Shown here one piece after another: positions 12,127-24,688 of a stretch of DNA of 64,000 bases. The DNA comes from Cheiracanthium punctorium (lineage: Eukaryota > Arthropoda > Arachnida > Araneae > Cheiracanthiidae). Position numbers and translations under genes: made by a program. The stretch spans positions 124,001 to 188,000 of the forward strand of contig JAWZYV010015836.1 in NCBI GenBank assembly GCA_038373885.1, written 5' to 3'. The notes under the pieces were generated by a model. The model searched no databases. It had not been told where the DNA came from and saw only the letters and a program-made list of their open reading frames with translations. How positions within the stretch are numbered: the stretch's first letter is position 1; each line of letters starts with the position of its first letter.

Positions 12127-12879
12127 GTACCAAACCTTATCATTTCTTGAAATGAAGAATATTTTAAAATATTAGTAATCGGAAATTACTTTATAAAATA
12201 TGTTCTTTTGATAATTATTAATGCAATCTATTCCTACCCAACGCTGACTTTAAACATATAAGTACGAATGAATACCACTCTAATTCTATCATCCTTTCCG
12301 AATGGCAACAGAAATGCATTATTTCTTGAACATTTAATTGCTTAGAAACATAACGGGGTAATACCTGACGGAAATCTACTTTCATTCTGCCCTAGAATGA
12401 TATATATCTCTCAGTGGATGAAACTTTACACCGTAAAACTGCATCAAATCAAGTGTCCGCGGGACATTTTTACAAAGAGCACCCATTAAAGCAATGAAGG
12501 TAAGTGCTCTTACAGGGTGAGGTTCGTGAAGCTTAATGTTCCCTTAGGACAAATTTGATTCTCCAGACTTAATGCGGCTTCTGGTGCGCCCTTAGTTACT
12601 AAGCGCGCACAAGCTACTTAATGAGGTTCAGAATGCAGGTGGTCGCTTTCCGAATCTGCACTAATTAATCTTTAAAAGTGCGACCGTTTTGCACTTTTGC
12701 AGTTAAATTGTTTGCATTTTAATGCGGTATTCGGTGGCTATGTGCATTTACAAACCCACTTTGCAGATCTATCTTGATTTGTATAAAATTGTTCAGACGC
12801 TGTATGATCAGCTAAAAGGTATTAAATCGCGTTAACATTCAATGAGCGTGTTTCGTAATTCTCTTTTTTTTCAAAGCCT

Positions 12880-13140
12880 GCCACTCTCATGTGTGGCCTC
12901 GTCACACTACAGGCTTTCCAGAATTAGACACTATAGGACATGAGGAATCTCATAAGTTTCGGACATTTACTACACATGATCGAACACGTGATTTACCACG
13001 TGATCGAAATCCACTAGTGATTCCAGCCGAGAGCCTACACTGGCAGGTGCAGAGCAGATATCCACTTCAGTGAGTGATAGGCAACTTTTTCCTCCTGTGG
13101 TAGGCCTGTAAGGCCTGACTTAGCCGCATCTGTCATCTAC
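12880..13140. repeat. GC-richer repeat-like segment of unknown class
   Basis: This roughly 260-bp stretch is clearly less AT-rich than its surroundings and contains several short palindromic blocks, such as CACGTGATTTACCACGTG. It lacks clear Pol III A and B boxes and terminal repeats. A 60-codon frame (12891-13073, non-ATG start) is present but looks like a by-product of the repeat. It probably belongs to a dispersed element; a genome copy count would settle this. Confidence 0.4.
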
Positions 13141-14233
13141 ACTTTTTTTTTAAATCCAATTCTGCACATAGTCGAGTGGAGTCCCTCCATTTTTTTAAGT
13201 ACAGCTGCACAAAGACTTTTTATGCTTTATTTTTCTATTTTCAAATAGGGCCTTTCATTTCTAAACGCACCACATATTTTATTTATACAGTATTGGAATT
13301 CAGGTATTGTGTGCTCTATAGATACATCGATTGAAATTATTTTTTATACATATAGTTACCCAAAAAATGCACTTTTTATTGCTTTTGCGTTTTCATTTTT
13401 AAATAGTTAATTTAGTTTTTTTTTTTCGAACGTTGATTTTTTTAAAAAATTATCTTGAATTTTAAGTCATAAGGACTTAACTCACAAACATAAAAAATAC
13501 ATATATGAAGCTGTCTCTTGATATTTAATTTACCGTAAAAAAGGAAGAGAAAATACATTTGAACTTCCTTCTTGCTCAAAAGCTTTCAGGGATGTTTCAA
13601 ATTATTTAAAATGCTCCACCGTAAAATAGAACGAAAAGGGAAAATTCATTTTGTGTATCTAAAGAGCAAAGAACAATATTGAGAAAACGTGATAGGAATA
13701 AGACGAGCTATTGGATTTTCGATAACCGAAAGTATTTATTGCTATCTTGTAAGAGAAAGAAGCGCGATGACAATCTGACTAGAATATCTGAGCATCCCCT
13801 GGAGATAAAATTGATTAATGAAGGTTTGATATTGTCTTTCATGGTGAAAATTTTGCTTGAGAAAGCGGTCAAAAGCATTTCTTACAAAAATAAGCGGAAT
13901 AAATACCTAGCATCTATAAAAAACGAGAAAGGTGAGTTTAAATAAAATTTTTCCTTAGCTCATAACTGTTTTTTTTTTTCGTTTTATTTCCGAATTATGA
14001 TTCATTTCAGAAACAATCACATTTATTACTCTTTTAAATATACAGTGTATCCCGAAAAGCTGGTAACGAACTTTAATTATTTATCCATTAGAGTAAGTGA
14101 GCAATGGAAATTGTAATAGTGCCCAAAATGAGGTAGGAAAACAATGTGCGTTAAGAAAAATTTTCTCTCGTTATTTTCAAAATGAGACACTTTTAAATTT
14201 GTAAACGACACCCGCAAATAAATTCCCAGATAA
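13141..14233. other. No recognised feature
   Basis: Holds an 88-codon plus-strand frame (13679-13945, TTG start) ending just after a donor-like AAAGGTGAGT. No matching acceptor or protein family is evident. A TACAGTGTATCCCGAAAAGC block at 14042 looks like one end of a TA-flanked element, but I could not find its partner. Confidence 0.4.
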
Positions 14234-14439
14234 TAAAATGTGCTTCATACACAAATCACGTCTGATGATAGAGTTTTAGGGGTTGTACAGAATTACGAAA
14301 GAAAATTCTTCTTTGATCTCTAGCAATAATCGTTTGCATTCAAATTCTTATAGTTCTTGACCATCTTCGTTATAAGACGATTTATGATGTAAGAGTGAAA
14401 TTTTGTACTTCACCTCATTAGTGTATGAAGCACATTTTA
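14234..14439. mobile_element. 206-bp inverted-repeat MITE candidate
   Basis: TAAAATGTGCTTCATACAC at 14234-14252 is the exact reverse complement of 14421-14439 (19 bp each). The interior is AT-rich and non-coding. No unambiguous target duplication is visible, so the superfamily is open. Confidence 0.6.
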
Positions 14440-14529
14440 CTAATTAGTTATTACGTTCACTGCAAGAAATACCTGTAATTTACCACACATATTGCTGTAA
14501 AATAATTCAGCAAGGTGTGTTGTAAACCC

Positions 14530-14825
14530 ACTCAAAAAATGACGTATTGACATTGATAAGCCAATCACGAAGAACCTGTGGCAACTGGCAAAATCTATAT
14601 CACAGCGTGCTGGCGTTAAGTTTACACACACGTTGTGCTGTGAAAAAATAGAGTCCTGTGAGTTGCAAATGCACTCACAAAATGACGTAATGACGTTGAT
14701 AAGCCAATCACGAATAACATTGTATAGCAATTTGGCACAGTCTACAGAACAACGTGTAAAGAAACGTAACGCCAACACCGCCACGTGCTGGCGATCCGTT
14801 CACCCATACATTGTGCTGTAATCAT
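14530..14825 (-). repeat. Diverged tandem duplication, about 143-bp unit
   Basis: Two consecutive copies, 14530-14672 and 14673-14825, share ATGACGTA, GATAAGCCAATCACGAA, a CACAGYGTGCTGGCG-like block and a TTGTGCTGT end. The duplication produces repeated motifs in the 114-codon minus-strand frame at 14440-14784. I regard that frame as non-genic, because the copies are of similar DNA quality in and out of frame. Confidence 0.75.
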
Positions 14826-16883
14826 TTTTTTCAGTGCTGCTCGTATAGAAATTAAATCAAAATGCATTTTAACTATGGTTTCACTTTTATTGAATCGTTT
14901 TAGTGCTAAGTATTTTTTGCACAAAACTGAATTGCGCTGGAACATGCAGCCCTATCTCGCCAAGAAGCGTTCAAACTGTTAACTCATTCTTTAAAATAGA
15001 CAAATTTTCCAATTTCTAAATTATGAATGTCGTTGTTTTAAATCTTTTATTGCAAATGTTGAGATTTTATATTAAACTGAAATTCAAGAACGTTGGCATA
15101 AATGAGTTTGTAATTTTTATCCGATGTAAACCACGAAAAAAACATTAATTTTACAAATTATGTTAAAGAAAAGATGTATTTGATTTATTTGGAAGTTTTA
15201 ACATATTAATTTCGTTATAAATTATTCAATTCTTCTTAGAAACATAGATATTGTATAAAAGACAAGCAACAGAAGAATAAAAAAATAAACATTAAATACA
15301 GTTAAAAACTATTACATATTTACGTAATCACGTCTTGTTTCTAAGAAACTTGAGTATACATTTTTAACTCTTGACATTTTGGAAACCACTTTTTATGTTA
15401 AATTAAGTTTTTAAAAAATGCACTCTCTAAGAGACTTTCAGTTAATTATTTGTTTGAGTGTATTTGTCTGAAAATATTTCGCATGGGATTTATATAAATG
15501 GAAATATCTTTTTTTCCTAAAAAATGCTGTTTAAATGAAATTAAATCAATAAAGCTTTCAAAGCATTTTAGCTAAGTCTTGAGTATGTGAAAATTGTATT
15601 GTTACAGTATTTTAAATTATTGAAATAGTTAATTTCTTATGCGAAAACATTTAATCATAAGATTTGAATTTAATGTGCTTTAGGGGAAAATGTAGAACTT
15701 TATTTTAAAGTTTAGTATTCGTAGTTTATAAATGTTTTTTTCTATGAAACTAAGATAGAAATTTAATTGAAGAAAGAGTTAGTTACTAATTAGTATCACG
15801 TTTTTTCAAATGCATTCCGTCTTTCTCTCATCTATATACAAGCTGCTTCCCAATATAGTTAAAAATTTACTGATTACACGTAATTTTTTGGGTTGGTGTA
15901 CCTCGAGATATAACCACAAAAATCTAAAGATGAGTAGATATCTTTTTACCTACAGAAACGATCGTTTTCATCAGTAGGTTCTCAATGTGCGTACTTTACA
16001 AGTCTTAAATTTACCATATTCCTATTCACCACATTTGTAAATTCTGACAGAATCTGTTTAAGCTATTTCAATTTCAAGCCAGTCTTAACGGTATTCAAAC
16101 TTAAACGTACCTCCATGTATGTGAATTTGTAGTACAGATATAAAGAACATTTCTTTGAACATGTAATCCTGCGAATGCTGTTTCTCACAAAACGTTTCAC
16201 AAAACGACCCATTTTACACAATGTGCATTCTATTTCTTCCCTTGAAAAGCGTTGTGAGGAATTCACCTGGATCGTTATATCGATCATATTTCCGTACGTT
16301 GGTAAAGGGTACTCATTCAGATGTTCACCCATTAGAGAATTCATTCATCTCCTGTGACCACGAATTGGTCTTTCTTCTTTTTTTTAAGTAAAAAGACCTT
16401 GTTCGATGTCATAGATCATATTAAACTTGTTTTCATTACATTACACTAACGCATTCGTTCTATTGGAATATTAAAGCATGCGAGGCTTTTAAGCTATATA
16501 TTTTACACAAATACGGTAGTTTTATTAGTGATAGTGAAAGTTCATAATTTTGATAATAATTATGCGTTAAAAGGTACGTATTCATCTTCACAGACAACAG
16601 TATTTCTCAATCAATTGTGTAGAAATCAGATGTGCCTCAATTTCTTTCATTCTTAGAAGTGCAGATATTTCAAGTTGCCATACTACTTGAAGTATATATT
16701 TAATAATTCATGTGAAGATCATTCAGTTTAGGTTATTATTACATTTCTGTTCATTAGCATTTACAGTAATACAAATATATGAAAGGAATAAAAACTACTT
16801 TTAAAATATTTTGTTCAAGAAGTGTAAGTTTTTTGACGAAACTTAATAGCTTCGAACTAAAAATTATCAAATAAATTCACATA
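14826..16883. other. No recognised feature
   Basis: The best open frame is 93 codons on the minus strand (16063-16344), overlapped by a 60-codon frame on the other strand; neither has a recognisable domain. Confidence 0.5.
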
Positions 16884-17291
16884 GGGTAAATGCACCAATT
16901 GTTGACACGACCCCAATTATTGAGTTGTTCCTTCAAAATTAAAAATAAGTGTTTGAGGCCACTTAGCACTTAAAAATTAGCCAAAGGTCAACTAATCAGC
17001 TACAGACTCCCACAGTAATAAAAGTTAATTTGACTGACAAAACTCCTGGGAAGGTAGAGTCACTTATCAGTGTCTTGCAACGGCTCATAAACTAACGGTT
17101 TTGCTTAAGAGGTAGCTCTCGATTTCACCTCTAATAACTATGCAACTTCATGTTTCATTGCTTTCATTTTCTTAGGTCTACTTTTCCGTTACTTCTGTTT
17201 AATGAGAATATAGTTCCCAAATGTAAATTTTCAGTTAAGCAACTTTTTTTGGGGTGTCAATAATCAGTGCTTCAAAACAGTCAATTTACCC
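16884..17291. mobile_element. Inverted-repeat element candidate (about 408 bp)
   Basis: It begins GGGTAAATGCACCAATTGTT and ends in a sequence whose reverse complement starts GGGTAAATTGACTG and continues to TTATTGACACCCC. The terminal 8 bp match exactly, and the inner TTGTTGACACGACCCC / TTATTGACACCCC blocks match with indels. No open frame or clear target duplication. Related TTGTCAATAAT-like motifs recur just downstream to about 17500. Confidence 0.45.
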
Positions 17292-19023
17292 ATTTATCGT
17301 CATATCTGTCAATAATTTTGAATGTCACACCTGTAAATATATTCAATGGCATTATTAAGACTATTTTTTACACAATTATGCATGAAGAAAATGCCCCTTT
17401 TTAAAAATAACGAAGGGTTCAATTTTTGACCGGGGGTGTCTATAATAGGTCTATAATATGTCAAAGTCAATAATTCCAATGTATAGAATCAATTATTGGT
17501 AGCTAGGCATAATGAGAAATGTTAATGAGTATACATTTAGGAATGAAGCAATATTCTGCATATTTGTGGAGATGAGACAAAATTTATAACTGATTTGTTC
17601 TCGTTTTGAGAACACACTTTACACGTGTGCATTTCTTCTGGCTTTGTTTGATACAATTTGCATGAGAATTTGTTCTCGAGTAACAGACTGCATATTTTGA
17701 TCTAGTCTCTTGTAATTTTTAAAGTAGACTTAGTATTAAAACTATTATTAAAACAGATTTAGGTTTTCGAGATTAATGGTAGCTAAAGATCGACAAGCTT
17801 ACGTTTTCCAGTTTCAGGTTGGCTTTATCAATTTGGTTGTTTTCCATTTTTTGGTTAGAAAAATGGCTCCAACAAGCTAATATAAACAAAAAGAAAAGGT
17901 CCAGTTGAAAGAAAGGAAAAAAAAAGTATGAAGAGGGAACAATATTAATAGTACTCAATATTGTGAAGAATAGTATTCCACTTGTAACAGCAGTCAGGAA
18001 TTATGCGCTACCGACCCAGCATTAATGTAGTTGACAAAAAAACCTGTAGTCCACAATCAGTAGTAAGCCTGGCTCTGTAAGTATTGCAGCAAAAGAAGGA
18101 ATACTTATGGGAACATGCTTTTTTTAAAGAAAGGGAAATCCAAGAAAGTGTTCAGGGGTGACAAAATAGCATTTTCCCTTAATTCTGAATGCAAAATATT
18201 TAGGTCCCTAAGGGTACAAATAATATACACTTCTCTGTAAATAATATGGATAAAGAGTGTGTGAAGATGTTGCTTAGGGTAATATTAAAATTATTAACTT
18301 GCGTTGTGACGAATGATTCCGTGTTCGGAACACTTAGAAGAGAAAACGAAGACATTCAGATATTAAAACTGTTTATTTAAAAAATATTATTGAATAAAAA
18401 ACACACTATAACGATGATCACTGGTAGTGGCTCAGCAAAATAAAAATACGTCCTACAAGGAGTGAAAAAAAAAAAGATGGAATGAATTAAGCACTACGCC
18501 AGCACAAAATTACACATTGACGAGAACAAAAACTTGGCCGAGAAAAACAACGCCTGGCAATAGTCCCGGAGCAACCATAAAACTTAATCCAATAAAATTA
18601 AAATAATGAAACCACGAACTAATAATTTTAAATATGAGGCGGACAATAAAAATTAACTTACGCCATCGCATAAAATAGTAGCCAAAAACATCCGTCTCTT
18701 CAAACTAGCATCTAAACCCCAAATTAATTTTTATATTGTATAAATATTTTACAATATCTCATGAAAATGACCAAATTTTAATTTTGTTTATTCTACTGAT
18801 CTAATAAAGTATTATTAAAAGTTCTGTATTTTTTTTTCCATTTCGAACTTTTGTACAGCATTTTCTACAATATTTATTACTTATATTTATTATTTGTATA
18901 ACTACAATTCGGTCTGTGATTGTTTATTAATAGATTTCAATTATTAAACTTTAACAATAATACTAATATGACACATTAACTCAAATGCGAATTTACAAAA
19001 TTAGGAAAAATAATCTAGGAAAA
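17292..19023. other. No recognised feature
   Basis: A roughly 300-bp part (18420-18720) is somewhat richer in C and G on an A-rich plus strand and may be an old repeat. No boxes, terminal repeats or coding signal were found. Confidence 0.45.
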
Positions 19024-19065
19024 ATACCCATACATATATCTTTAAAAAGATATATGTATGGGTAT
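19024..19065. repeat. Perfect 20-bp palindrome with 2-base spacer
   Basis: ATACCCATACATATATCTTT (19024-19043) is followed by AA and then its exact reverse complement (19046-19065). Such near-perfect cruciforms usually mark recent palindrome formation or a minimal terminal-repeat remnant. Confidence 0.9.
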
Positions 19066-19356
19066 ATTCTTTTCTCACAAAAATTATGATGTACCCGCCA
19101 ATTTTACACTTTGCCGAAATAATATTTTTTACGATATGATTTAATTACGGCGTGAAGACTAAGGGGAAAAATAAAACTTGTAAAAATGAACTGAATTTTC
19201 TATACAGCTGTCACTAATTCTTACACATTCAACTTACATTAGCTGTCAAGCATATTGAAATAAAATTAAGTAACTTCCTTAACTCAAAATCCATGAGTAA
19301 AATAAGAAATATTAATAAATCTGAAATATGTTCAAGTATAAACGGTATAATTTTTA

Positions 19357-19360
<4 letters not shown>

Positions 19361-19439
<79 letters not shown>

Positions 19440-19487
19440 CTATATATATATATATATATAGTATATATATAGATAGATAGATAGATG
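19361..19487. repeat. Long (TA)n tract with (GATA)n end
   Basis: About 110 bp of nearly uninterrupted TA dinucleotides with one-base breaks at 19420 and 19440, ending in three to four AGAT units (about 19471-19487). The 91-codon frame over it on the minus strand is a repeat artefact. Confidence 0.95.
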
Positions 19488-21599
19488 TTAAGAACACAGT
19501 GCATAGGTGTTTTAAAGAATGCCTCAATTCATTGAAAGCTAATTGTTTGTCAATGTAAATTACGCTGTAGAAAAATTGCTTACTAAAGCATGAGTAAGGT
19601 TGTTATTTACAGGAAAAAAAGTTATTAAGTGGCATTTTAAGTCATTTTATAGTAGTGTTTAAAGTGTACTTTTAAAAAAAGAAGACGCACATTCGGACCG
19701 AGGGCACAGTTGAACACTCTAAATATGTCCGTTTACATGAATGAGCGTTTCTTATTACATACAGCACATTATTACTTTTTTAATAATACGGAATTTACAT
19801 CAAATTAAACTTTTATATGTACACTTAAATATCATTGCATAAGACTGGAACTAATGTAATTGGAGTCCCATTTTGACGTCCATATACAGCTGGGGCTACG
19901 TTGCTCAGCTCTTTTACGCAGTATGTTTTCTGGCATTCTAAGAGCTACAATTTTTTTTTATTGCATACACTCTTAAAAGCCTCTGATTTAAGAGATACAT
20001 TTCGAACATTTTTTCCTCAAAAATTGCCAATTTTTAATACTGTATGAGAAGTACATTGGCTTCATGCCTTCCATGTTAAAATAGTAGAAGATACTATCCG
20101 TTTGTGTCTTACATTAAAAAGCACAGTTTTAAGATGTAATGTTTGAACATTTCCAAGCATCTGCGCACATTTCATCTCTTTACGTGTGATATCGCCATTG
20201 GCAAAATCTATTTTATTTTCTGTGTGGCAACCACTAGTTCTCAAGCGGAAAAGTTTAGACATTTGCAATCTCAGAGAGATGATATCTTTTGTTGTGTGAA
20301 TTACGCAAATCTACAAAGAATTACAGTATACGGAGAACTGTTTAATGGAAACGTAATGGAAGACAATTATCGATTAATGCGCATGCCCAAATCGAAAAAA
20401 AAATGAACAATTTCCCCGAGGCGCCAAATATCCATGTTTTGCCCACTCAAGTTTCGATAATTTACATAATAAATGTTATGTAATTAACAAAAGAGCTAAT
20501 AACATCAGTATAAATACTGGGCTTATACAAACAAATAGAAAGCTGCTGTATGCATCAAATTCGAGAATACAGCATACGATACACACATGACAATTGGTGT
20601 CATTTACGGCCTTCGTGACGTTTTGAAGATATACAAAGAAAATGTATGAGGACAAAGAGATAATTTTGCATTATACGAAAAAAGGGCTTCAGCCGCTTAA
20701 GTATAACCCTTTTAAATTGCCTTATTAATCTAAATGTATTGCATTCTGTAATGGTTCTGCGGAACTAGGACGTTTTTTATCAATTTGAGATGGCCGAAAT
20801 CATCGTAATATAAAATGTCCCACCAATAACTATAAATTCCCTAAATTAGATACGTAATACATTAAGATACATTAACATATTTTGGGTCGAAACCAACATA
20901 ATTTTTTTCAGGGAATTATTAAAGTTCATCTTTGTCGCCTATAGCACTTTATATAGTATAAAATCAAATGCACAATGCCTTACAAGGTAATGTTTGGAAG
21001 ATGCGGTATTCCGTGGCATCATTCCTTTTCAGAGAAATAAACGGCACAAATCATTTAAGTCAGATGAGTTACACATAAAGTCCTCGTTGTCAGCTCTCCA
21101 TTTGCACATCCAAGCGTTAGTTACATCGAATCTCATAACGCAAAGTCCCTTGAAATCTGTGAATTAGTAAATTTATTCTTAAAAGCAGGGTATTACATTA
21201 TCCGGGATGACATTGACTATTTTTTGCGGTTTGGTGAAATTGAAAATTCATCCCAATAAATCGGGGTTTTCTTTTAACCGATATTCCATCAAGTGGCTTC
21301 GACTGCAACTAAATAATTCTATATATCTATATATATATATGTAAAATAAAGAAGGAATGTACAATACAAAGTACGAGAATATAGATAGTATTTGACGTAT
21401 CCGAGTAGTCAGTCCTTAGTAGAAATCAACAGAGACACAGTCGTAGACAGACATTATTTTATTTTCCGGCGTCCAGTTTGCATTAAGAAAGATGTTGACA
21501 CAGTATTTTCGTAAATAACAAAAATATAATGAAATATAAAAATTCTCGTTCCTTCTTCGCCGCAGTAGTTAAAAAACAATATGTGAAACAGCACTTGAC
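19488..21599. other. No recognised gene; short (TA)n at 21321-21341
   Basis: Overlapping opposite-strand frames at 20062-20268 and 20143-20406 (68 and 87 codons) are unrecognised. Between about 21390 and 21600 the composition rises towards the CpG-rich segment that follows. Confidence 0.5.
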
Positions 21600-21830
21600 C
21601 TCTTCGTCTGCCATTGGAGGCGATATGTCACGCTACGTGCGCTCAGCTTAGTTCATTGGTTCAGATTGTGATGTACTGTCTGACGTTTGCGCCGAAGTTG
21701 AGGCTTGGGCGGAGAGTTCTAAAGTGCGCGTGGTTTCTTAGTCGAGTTTTCTATTTTCACGGTTAATACAGCAACCACTTGCCGCGAAAACGCGATACAA
21801 TAGAAAAGAACATTTAAGAATTTACCTCGC
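21600..21830. promoter_or_regulatory. CpG-rich segment, possible promoter or first exon
   Basis: I count about 19 CpG dinucleotides in some 230 bp, far above the surrounding AT-rich DNA. Two ATTGG pentamers (inverted CCAAT boxes) occur near 21625 and 21656. CGCG clusters occur near 21726, 21784, 21790 and 21827. The right end, TACCTCGCGTAAAGAA, contains a GTAAAG that could act as a splice donor. No TATA box or downstream coding exon could be identified, and short terminal-repeat elements can also be CpG-rich, as at 60746. This is a candidate only. Confidence 0.3.
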
Positions 21831-22999
21831 GTAAAGAAATGGCAAAATGGTTGAGATTTAAGATGCCAAAGAATGAAAAACTTTAGATTCTATCACTCAG
21901 AATTCATTGATTGTAATTTCATTAAATGTATATATGAGTACATGTCTATGTAACATTCTTGCTAATTCTCATTCCTTTTTTCTGAAAAATGGTAAACATT
22001 GTTTCTGTTCTTTCTTTAAAAATGGTTTAAGTGTATTTAAGGGATTATTTAATATATTGTCTAATTAAGATTTCGTAAGTATGTTTGGTGATACGTAATA
22101 ATTTTTTAACCCTACCAGTATTCCATTCCATAATGGAATTATCATCTAGTTAAATTATAATACTGGCACAACGCATTTGGATTAGAAGAGATTAGAAATC
22201 TCTCTAATTTGGAAAGAGAGAAATTGCATGATTATTTTATATAATTTATAGTTTATTCATCAAAAATATGTGTATCTCTATCTGTCGCTTCATCTCTCTC
22301 TGTGAGTGTCTGAGTATGTAAACATATATGTATAAATGTATATGTAAACCGGGTTAATCTAAATTGAGATATTGTACATGTGTGTATAGAATAAATCACT
22401 ATGAAACAGACGGTACACATGCTCGATAAAGTACGTGAAAATGATTTCCATATATTGGTATCTATTCAGAATATACTAGATATTATAAACTTTTCGTAAT
22501 AATAAAATCTAACTCTAGGATTCTAAAGTTTCTCAACGTTCAAAAAATCCTTTGAATATTTTTATGTGACTGGTAAAAGTAATAAAGTATTAATATTTGC
22601 ATATTTTTTTTTTCTCGAGAAAGCAATAGTAGCCTGCATTGCCTAAAAGCTTCTGTTAGGAAAGTAAGGATTAATAAAAAGAATTGGCATACATTTCATA
22701 GTAAAATTTTCAGTGTTTACTGATTACATGTGTGTTTTTTCTCATATAAGACGATAGTCCAAAACTCAGTTTCCTCAGAACTTTATTAAAGTTACATTCG
22801 ATTCAAAATACAGAAAACATACAATTAAGTATCAGAAAAAAGGGGAATAAAAGCTGAAACAAACTATTTCAAAAGTATCTGAATACATAAAGAACATATT
22901 TTCTTTTTATAAAAAATGCAATTTACATGAAGAAATATTTTCTCTGCATTTTGTACCGTAATCACAAAGCTTCTTTGCTCAGTTTTTCTTTAGCCTTAC
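21831..22999. other. No recognised feature
   Basis: The interval is AT-rich with TGTATATGTAAAC-type repeats around 22315-22345. No open frame reaches 60 codons. Confidence 0.5.
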
Positions 23000-23022
23000 A
23001 TATATATATATATATATATATA
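23000..23022. repeat. (TA)n microsatellite
   Basis: Pure TA run of about 11 units. Confidence 0.95.
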
Positions 23023-24375
23023 ATTTTCGTTGGAGTAAATGATGTAAAATTAAATAATGATGCGAGTAATTACCTTTTAAGATTCCGGATCTGGAATTCT
23101 TGAATACTGTCCAAAATACTTATTTTAATGACCATTTTCTGAATAATTACATAAGTCATTATTATTACTTATGAAATTTGTACTAAGTTAATTCGTTTGA
23201 CAAGACTAGAATAACAGCATGACGCATTCTTATTATTTATTTCTTGACCATTTCAAAATTTGCTAATTTGGTTCTTTGGCCATATCAGAGTACAGAATTA
23301 GAGCTACGCAGTTTACTTTGGTAATTATAGTTTTAGTATATAGTTAGTAAAATAGAAATGTATGTCTAATGTAAACAGCGATTTTTTTCAGTTATTTCGA
23401 TGTATGCATGCCTGAAAATTCAATTTTAATACAAGTTAATATAAAGTTATGAAATAATAATTGCAGCTTATTAAATTTTTTCTTCAAGTTTTCGAAGCAG
23501 AAGTAACCATTTTTTTAAGTTAATGGAGACTGTTTATGATTCACCAGACGGTTGCGATTTACAGAATATCTTATTTGTTTCGACGCCAGATCCTAATATG
23601 TAATTAACCACATGTTTTGCGCAGCTGGAACAAAACAGTAATTTGGCAGGAAGAAAGTTTGATTAATGACTTGGAATGTTGGATCATTTAACGGTTTATT
23701 GTCATTAGCTAAATCAGGAGTCGCTTCTTCTAGTAGAACGCAAGTGCTTGCAAAGCATATCGTAGTTCTGATACAACTTTAGAACGTGACTAAGTTAAGT
23801 AAATGTGATGTTCTTTGATCATAAATCTTCTTTGCGCTGTATGAATAATGCTGAATAAGTTTAGGTGTATTCATAGGTATAATTTCTTTCTTTGAGTCTT
23901 TTCTAAAATAACAAAATTATAGTTTTCTTTTTTGGAATACTGATTTCATTAGTATAAGGAGATTGTATTCTGGTATCGTTTTAAGGATATTTAATTAAGA
24001 ATATTTATATTTTATACAATTTGTTTTTAGCTAAATCATTGTCATTAGGTAGACCCGTTTAAACTTTCACATCTAGCAAACAGTAAATAATTCTTATATT
24101 AGACATTTATTTATTGAAATAGCTCATTTAGAAATATATCATATGCAGAACGGTTAGTGATGTCGCAATAAAATACGTCGTATTTTTGCTGGGCATTTAT
24201 GTTTATCCGAAATTTAAAGCATCTGGCATAAGGCTTTCTTTGGGATTTTTTCCAATTAAATTTATGACTTAAATCATAAGCAGTGTATTTAAGAATGCTT
24301 TAATTAGCTAAGTATTTTTTGGTACACTTTTATAGATGCATCATCTTAATTTTCAGAACCAGACGGTTCAGAACC
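23023..24375. other. No recognised feature
   Basis: No open frame, inverted repeat or RNA element could be assigned in this interval. Confidence 0.5.
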
Positions 24376-24687
24376 AGTGGTATAGAGGCTAACGGACCAT
24401 TCTATCCCACCATGGTACCGAGTTCAGTTCCCGGATTGATATGCGGGGTTAACTTGTCTCCACCTTCATGGGGTGGGGGTAAGGTTGACCGCCAGTAAGT
24501 GCTTCTATGATAAAATGGCCAGCACTATTCCGCATTTCTCTTACATATACCGACCTACCAAGCGAGGAAACATACTTTCCCACACTTTTAATGATCACAC
24601 TCGCCGCGTGGTGGCTTTGTTAATCCAGGATAACAATCTTTGCATAACCTGTCTAAGATGTATTCAAATGTAAATAAAATTTTAAAA
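24376..24687 (+). mobile_element. tRNA-derived SINE
   Basis: The head carries an A box, AGTGGTATAGAGG (24376-24388), and a B box, GAGTTCAGTTCCC (24420-24432), at tRNA-like spacing. An unrelated body of about 200 bp follows, then an A-rich tail (AAATAAAATTTTAAAAACA). A GGTTCAGAACCAG duplication just upstream blurs the left end, and no target duplication is clear. The sequence differs from the SINE at 10726, so it belongs to another family. The mariner at 24689 is inserted at its tail. Confidence 0.75.
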
Positions 24688-24688
24688 A

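Noticed and set aside
12891..13073. 60-codon frame with THDRTRDLPRDRNPL
   Set aside because: Non-ATG start, no domain, and it follows the limits of a GC-richer repeat-like block; likely a repeat by-product.
13679..13945. 88-codon frame ending near a GTGAGT donor-like site
   Set aside because: TTG start, no credible acceptor, no recognisable family; open-frame length is within chance in AT-rich DNA.
19229..19504. 91-codon minus-strand frame rich in Ile and Tyr
   Set aside because: It is a translation of the (TA)n microsatellite.
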